A stretch of 36,204 nucleotides of DNA from NCBI GenBank assembly GCA_016286245.1, contig JAEESG010000006.1, forward strand, positions 1-36,204, read 5' to 3'. This stretch comes from Clostridiales bacterium. GTDB taxonomy: Bacteria; Bacillota; Clostridia; Oscillospirales; CAG-382. The notes beneath the pieces are model-generated. The model saw nothing but the letters and a program-made list of their open reading frames with translations. It did no database searches and was not told the origin of the DNA. A program made the translations under genes and the position numbers. Shown here in pieces: positions 32,377 through 36,204 of this stretch; the stretch's first letter is position 1; each line of letters opens with the position of its first letter.

Positions 32377-32405
32377 ATTATAAACCGACAAACGTGATTT
32401 GTCAA
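32377..32405 (-). promoter_or_regulatory. Consensus promoter of the glutamate synthase operon
   Basis: On the minus strand, TTGACA (32405-32400) and TATAAT (32382-32377) are separated by 17 bases, a perfect sigma-A match. The predicted start at about 32370 coincides with the base of the ANTAR hairpin. Confidence 0.88.
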
Positions 32406-32469
32406 GGGGGTATTTTGCTAAAAATTTCGAACGGAAGAAAAAAATTTTGAAAAACTTGCAAAAAAGGGG

Positions 32470-32498
32470 TTGACATCGGCAGAAAAGAGTAGTATAAT
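32470..32498 (+). promoter_or_regulatory. Consensus promoter of glnN
   Basis: TTGACA (32470-32475), 17-base spacer, TATAAT (32493-32498), perfect sigma-A consensus. It is divergent from the glutamate synthase promoter, with 64 bases between the two -35 boxes. Transcription should start near 32505. Confidence 0.88.
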
Positions 32499-32506
32499 TT
32501 ACGGCG

Positions 32507-32555
32507 TAAAGGCAAAGGCGTCTTTGAGTGGCAGGCTCGAAGGCGCTCTTTTTTT
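32507..32555 (+). promoter_or_regulatory. glnN leader, first ANTAR hairpin overlapping a terminator
   Basis: TAAAGGC-[AAAGGC]-GTCTTTG (32507-32526) forms a 7 bp stem with two G-U pairs and the same hexaloop (A1, G4) as the glutamate synthase leader. A competing imperfect hairpin, 32517-32547, uses the loop and 3' arm and is followed by CTTTTTTT, so it can act as a terminator. The hairpin starts within a few bases of the predicted transcript 5' end. Confidence 0.7.
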
Positions 32556-32638
32556 GGCAGGTTGACGAAAGATTTCACGGCGGTCGGCATGAAAAAATTC
32601 GTTTTCAAAGAAAGAGCAATTTGAATCGAATAAGGATG

Positions 32639-32703
32639 AAAAGGCAAAGGCGTCTTTTGTGTTCTCACGAAAGGAGTCTTTGCCTTTACTGTTTTATTTT
32701 TAT
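32639..32703 (+). promoter_or_regulatory. glnN leader, second ANTAR hairpin overlapping a strong terminator
   Basis: An exact second copy of the 18-base AAAGGCAAAGGCGTCTTT element (32640-32657) again folds as AAAAGGC-[AAAGGC]-GTCTTTT with hexaloop A1/G4. Its 5' half is also the arm of a long hairpin: AAAGGCAAAG (32640-32649) with CTTTGCCTTT (32678-32687), plus inner stem CTTTTGTG/CACGAAAG and TTCT loop, followed by ACTGTTTTATTTTT. The two folds exclude each other. The ribosome site AAGGAG lies just downstream. Confidence 0.75.
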
Positions 32704-32724
32704 AATGAAAAGGAGTTATGAATT

Positions 32725-34821
32725 ATGAGTACGGTATCTGATTATTTTGGAAGCAGCGTTTTTGACGACCGCGTTATGAGGGCGAGCCTCTCGTCCGACG
32801 TGTACGCGTCATTGAGAAAGACCATCGACGAGGGAAGCGAGCTTGACATAAGCGTCGCAAACGCCGTTGCGGACGCCATGAAAAACTGGGCGGTTGAAAA
32901 GGGAGCAACGCATTTTACTCACTGGTTCCAGCCGCTTACGGGCATTACCGCCGAAAAACACGACAGTTTTATCTCACCGTCGCCCGACGGCAGCGTGATT
33001 ATGGAATTTTCAGGCAAGGAACTGATAAAGGGCGAGCCTGACGCGTCGTCGTTCCCGTCGGGAGGCCTTCGCGCCACGTTTGAAGCGAGAGGCTACACCG
33101 CATGGGACCCGACGTCTTACGCGTTTATCAAAGGAAAGACGCTCTGCATTCCGACCGCGTTCTGCTCTTACGGCGGACACGCACTTGACAAGAAAACCCC
33201 GCTTCTTCGCTCGATGGAAGCGTTAAACAGGCAGGCGCTGCGTATTTTGAAGCTGTTCGGAAACACCACGACCAAACGCGTCGTTTCGTCCGTCGGTCCC
33301 GAGCAGGAATATTTCCTTGTTACAAAGGAAATGTACGACAAACGCCCCGACCTGCGTTTTACCGGACGCACGCTGTTCGGCGCAAAGCCGCCCAAAGGAC
33401 AGGAGCTTGACGACCACTATTTCGGCGTTATCAAGCCCGGCGTTGCGGCGTTCATGGAGGACTTAAACGACGAGCTCTGGAAGCTCGGAATTCTCGCAAA
33501 GACCGAACACAACGAAGTGGCTCCCGCTCAGCACGAGCTTGCGCCCATATATTCAACAACGAACATCGCAACCGACCACAACCAGCTGACGATGGAAATC
33601 ATGCAGAAGGTTGCGGCAAAGCACGGACTTGTATGCCTGCTTCACGAAAAACCCTTTGCGGGCGTGAACGGCTCAGGCAAGCACAACAACTGGTCGATTG
33701 CGACGGACAAAGGACAAAACCTCCTTTCGCCCGGCGAAACGCCGTATGAAAACGCGCAGTTCCTTTTGTTCCTTTGCGCCGTAATAAAGGCGGTTGACGA
33801 CTATCAGGACCTTCTTCGTATTTCGGTTGCGACCGCAGGCAATGACCACAGACTCGGAGCAAACGAAGCGCCTCCCGCGGTTATTTCGATTTTCCTCGGC
33901 GACGAGCTTAACGCCGTCCTTAAAGCAATCGAAACGGATACGCCTTATCAGGGAACCAAAAAAACGCAGATGAAGCTCGGCGTAGACGTACTGCCGAAAT
34001 TCAACCGCGATACGACGGACAGAAACAGAACGTCTCCGTTCGCGTTCACCGGCAACAAGTTCGAGTTCCGTATGCTCGGCTCGTCAAACTCCATAGCATG
34101 CGCAAACATCATGCTCAACAGCGCTGTTGCCGAGAGTCTGCGTATATATGCCGACAGACTTGAAAAAGCAAAGGATTTCGAAAAGGCGCTTCACGATATG
34201 ATAAAAAAGACGATAAAAGACCATAAGCGTATAATCTTCAACGGCAACGGATACGACGAGGCGTGGATAAAGGAAGCAACGCAGAAACGCGGACTGTTAA
34301 ACTATCGTACCACTGCCGACTGCATGCCGCACCTGCTTGACAGTAAAAACGTGAAGATGCTCACGTCTCTCGGAGTATTCACGCAAGACGAACTGCACTC
34401 GAGACGCGACATTATGCTCGAAAATTACTGCAAGAGCGTGGTAATCGAGGCAAACACGATGGTTGACATGGCAAGAACGCAGATAGTACCCGCAATAGAA
34501 CGCTACGCAGCAGACGTGGCAAAAGCGGCTTCCGCAAAGAGAGCGGTATCTCCGTATCTCAAGTGCGCGTATGAGACAGGGCTTGTCGAAAAGCTTTCGG
34601 GGCTGATTGACGAAATAGCGCAGAAGACGGATAAGCTTGAAAAGGCTTTGCTTGAAATTCAGAGCGCAAAAGATATTGTGGAAGAATCGGCACTGATAAG
34701 AGACACGATTCTGCCCGCCATGAGCGAAACGCGCGTACCGTGCGACGAAGCGGAAACGCTCACGGCAAAGAGCTATTGGCCGTTCCCGACCTACGCGGAT
34801 CTGCTGTTCGGCGTAAAATAA
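32725..34821 (+). CDS. glnN: Type III glutamine synthetase
   Basis: A 698-residue glutamine synthetase of the large GSIII class, found in Bacteroides, cyanobacteria and Clostridia. Diagnostic segments are the start [66 protein letters not shown] (metal site), [32 protein letters not shown] (ATP site) and [15 protein letters not shown]. Length and motif order fit GSIII. AAGGAG lies 9 bases before ATG 32725. Its leader carries two ANTAR-type hairpins, so expression is likely nitrogen-controlled by the ANTAR protein. It is the second glutamine synthetase in the window. An asnB gene under a T-box follows on the same strand. Confidence 0.95.
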   Translation: MSTVSDYFGSSVFDDRVMRASLSSDVYASLRKTIDEGSELDISVANAVADAMKNWAVEKGATHFTHWFQPLTGITAEKHDSFISPSPDGSVIMEFSGKELIKGEPDASSFPSGGLRATFEARGYTAWDPTSYAFIKGKTLCIPTAFCSYGGHALDKKTPLLRSMEALNRQALRILKLFGNTTTKRVVSSVGPEQEYFLVTKEMYDKRPDLRFTGRTLFGAKPPKGQELDDHYFGVIKPGVAAFMEDLNDELWKLGILAKTEHNEVAPAQHELAPIYSTTNIATDHNQLTMEIMQKVAAKHGLVCLLHEKPFAGVNGSGKHNNWSIATDKGQNLLSPGETPYENAQFLLFLCAVIKAVDDYQDLLRISVATAGNDHRLGANEAPPAVISIFLGDELNAVLKAIETDTPYQGTKKTQMKLGVDVLPKFNRDTTDRNRTSPFAFTGNKFEFRMLGSSNSIACANIMLNSAVAESLRIYADRLEKAKDFEKALHDMIKKTIKDHKRIIFNGNGYDEAWIKEATQKRGLLNYRTTADCMPHLLDSKNVKMLTSLGVFTQDELHSRRDIMLENYCKSVVIEANTMVDMARTQIVPAIERYAADVAKAASAKRAVSPYLKCAYETGLVEKLSGLIDEIAQKTDKLEKALLEIQSAKDIVEESALIRDTILPAMSETRVPCDEAETLTAKSYWPFPTYADLLFGVK

Positions 34822-34825
34822 AAGT

Positions 34826-34998
34826 TTTCGGAAAAAGAAGTAATGCGGATAACCCCGTTTCCAGCGAGTACGGGACGGTGGGAGCCGTACGGCGGGGCCC
34901 GCACGAATAACAATTTCCGATATGACATAAATAAAGAGAAAAAATATAGGTGGCACCGCGAGCACAGCACTTGCCCTATAGAATGCTGGATATGAAAT
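34826..34998 (+). promoter_or_regulatory. Asn-specific T-box leader of asnB
   Basis: Stem I is closed by CGGAAA (34829-34834) and TTTCCG (34914-34919), with a distal part containing the conserved GCGAGTACGGGACGGTGGGA. The specifier loop on the 3' side reads GAATAACA; the codon AAC (34909-34911) followed by a purine is an Asn codon. The T-box core AGGTGGCACCGCGAGCA (from 34948) has UGGC, which pairs with a tRNA ending GCCA, as expected for tRNA-Asn with discriminator G. TATAGG pairs with CCCTATA to make the antiterminator helix. There is no clear U-tract terminator before asnB. The leader starts only ~8 bases after the glnN stop, with no promoter between, so it is probably inside the glnN transcript. 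Confidence 0.9.
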
Positions 34999-35016
34999 TA
35001 ACGGAGGTAATTTAAT

Positions 35017-36204
35017 ATGTGTTGTGTTATGGGTTATTGCGGAAGCGGTGCCGACATTGAACTGTTCAAAAAAGGTTTTTCGCGCACGGTGTCGAGAGGT
35101 CCCGACGACAGCAGAATAGTCGATACGGGAAACGGACTTCTCGGCTTTCACAGGCTTTCCATTATGGGACTTACACCGTCGGGAATGCAGCCGTTCGAGC
35201 TTGACGGAAGTTTTGCCGTATGCAACGGCGAACTTTACGGCTTTGAAAAGGAGCGCGAAAAACTGCGCAAAAAGGGCTATACCTTCAAAAGCGGCAGCGA
35301 CTGCGAAATAATTCTGCCGATGTATTTTGAATACGGAACGGATATGTTTTCCATGCTCGACGCCGAATTTGCATGCATAATTTACGACGGAAGAACGAAA
35401 GAATATATCGCCGCGCGTGACCCGATAGGCATCCGACCGCTTTACTTCGGATACGACGAAAAAGGGGTAATTTTGTTTGCGAGCGAAGCGAAAAACCTTG
35501 TCGGGCTTGTAAAAAAGATAATGCCTTTTCCGCCCGGACACTATTATAAAGACGGAAAATTCGTGTGCTACACGGATATTGCAGACGCGAAGAACGTTTG
35601 CTTTGACGATCTTGAGACGGCGTGCGCGAAAATACGCGAAAAATTGATTGCGGGAGTAAAAAAACGCCTCATATCCGACGCAAAAGTGGGATTTCTGCTT
35701 TCGGGAGGCCTCGATTCCTCGCTTGTGTGCGCCATTGCGGCAAGAGAGAGCGAAAAACCGATAGAAACCTTTGCGATAGGCATGAGCGGGGACGCCATCG
35801 ACTTAAAATACGCGAAAACCGTCGCCGATTTCATAGGAAGCCGTCATACCGAGGTGTATATGACGCCGGACGACGTGATTTCGTCGCTTGAGGACGTAAT
35901 TCATCTTCTCGGAACGTACGACATCACGACAATCCGCGCAAGTATGGGTATGTACCTTGTCTGCAAGGCGATACACGAGCGCACGGACATACGCGTAATT
36001 CTGACGGGCGAGATTTCAGACGAGCTTTTCGGATACAAATATACCGATTTTGCTCCTTCTGCAAAAGCATTTCAGGAGGAAGCGGAAAAGAGGATACGCG
36101 AACTGCACATGTACGACGTTCTGCGTGCGGACCGCTGTATTTCGGTAAACTCGCTTGAAGCGAGAGTGCCTTTCGGCGACATTGATTTTGTAAAATACGT
36201 AATG
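35017..36204 (+). CDS. asnB: Asparagine synthase, glutamine-hydrolysing (partial, runs off the window)
   Basis: AsnB makes asparagine from aspartate, ATP and glutamine nitrogen. The frame is open from ATG 35017 (GGAGG 9 bases upstream) to the window end, 396 codons; it is missing from the ORF track for that reason. I translated it by hand. Cys2 (MCCVMGYCG) is the amidotransferase nucleophile, followed by SRGPDDSR, LLGFHRLSIMG and VCNGELYG. The synthetase domain has the PP-loop LLSGGLDSSLVCAIA (about residue 227), TFAIGM, TGEISDELFGYKY and SLEARVPFGD. Roughly the last quarter is missing. T-box control by uncharged tRNA-Asn confirms the product. It uses glutamine from the glutamine synthetases encoded beside it. 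Confidence 0.95.
   Translation, partial: MCCVMGYCGSGADIELFKKGFSRTVSRGPDDSRIVDTGNGLLGFHRLSIMGLTPSGMQPFELDGSFAVCNGELYGFEKEREKLRKKGYTFKSGSDCEIILPMYFEYGTDMFSMLDAEFACIIYDGRTKEYIAARDPIGIRPLYFGYDEKGVILFASEAKNLVGLVKKIMPFPPGHYYKDGKFVCYTDIADAKNVCFDDLETACAKIREKLIAGVKKRLISDAKVGFLLSGGLDSSLVCAIAARESEKPIETFAIGMSGDAIDLKYAKTVADFIGSRHTEVYMTPDDVISSLEDVIHLLGTYDITTIRASMGMYLVCKAIHERTDIRVILTGEISDELFGYKYTDFAPSAKAFQEEAEKRIRELHMYDVLRADRCISVNSLEARVPFGDIDFVKYVM

Noticed and set aside
34297-35541. 414-residue minus-strand ORF over glnN, the T-box and asnB
   Set aside because: It is antisense to two clear genes and a T-box, is rich in Arg/Cys/Phe like other shadows, and has no family motif.
1-36204. CRISPR arrays, insertion sequences, rRNA or tRNA genes
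   Set aside because: No regularly spaced repeats, transposase reading frames, rRNA segments or tRNA cloverleafs other than the tmRNA were found by eye.

Overview
The window is most likely from an uncultured, spore-forming, anaerobic Clostridia-type Firmicute. Evidence: a germination protease (gpr), spoIIP, an NfnAB-type flavin bifurcation pair, clostridial-style nitrogen genes, a T-box leader and many strong intrinsic terminators. Several promoters match TTGACA-17-TATAAT closely. Base composition is moderate across about 1.65-36.2 kb. The first ~1.65 kb is different DNA: extremely AT-rich (by eye below 20 % GC), with one lysine/asparagine-rich coiled-coil reading frame and about 0.9 kb of apparently empty sequence. 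It looks like a protist or fungal nuclear fragment, and it joins the bacterial DNA in the middle of a peptidase domain, so a chimeric contig is the simplest reading.

Layout. 1-1650: foreign AT-rich segment. 1.65-7.4 kb: sporulation and housekeeping block (truncated M23/LytM-like protein, gpr, rpsT, DUF4363 + DUF421 membrane pair, spoIIP). 7.4-9.8 kb: serC-serA serine operon. 9.9-13.3 kb: nfnA-nfnB-ECF S component-PrdX-like deacylase. 13.3-18.8 kb: ychF, an LRR lipoprotein, a membrane protein with a degenerate ImmA-like domain, a beta-helix protein and a VanY-type carboxypeptidase. 19.0-20.7 kb: smpB, an esterase and the tmRNA gene ssrA. 20.9-25.4 kb: an accessory block directly downstream of ssrA (four-helix bundle protein, methyltransferase, soluble FtsH-like AAA+ protease, WYL regulator, possible uracil-DNA-glycosylase-fold protein, small Cys-rich protein). 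25.4-36.2 kb: nitrogen assimilation.

The nitrogen block is the most coherent part. A seven-gene minus-strand operon encodes a three-piece (archaeal-style) glutamate synthase with its own flavoprotein and polyferredoxin, then a type I glutamine synthetase, and ends with an ANTAR RNA-binding antiterminator protein. Divergently, a type III glutamine synthetase (glnN) is followed by an Asn-specific T-box and asnB. Both divergent leaders carry hairpins with the same hexaloop AAAGGC (A at loop position 1, G at position 4, the hallmark of ANTAR targets), and each overlaps an intrinsic terminator. The last gene of the operon therefore probably controls both transcription units by antitermination, a complete regulator-plus-targets circuit readable from the sequence.

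All functional calls come from reading protein motifs and context without database searches. RNA structures were paired by hand.
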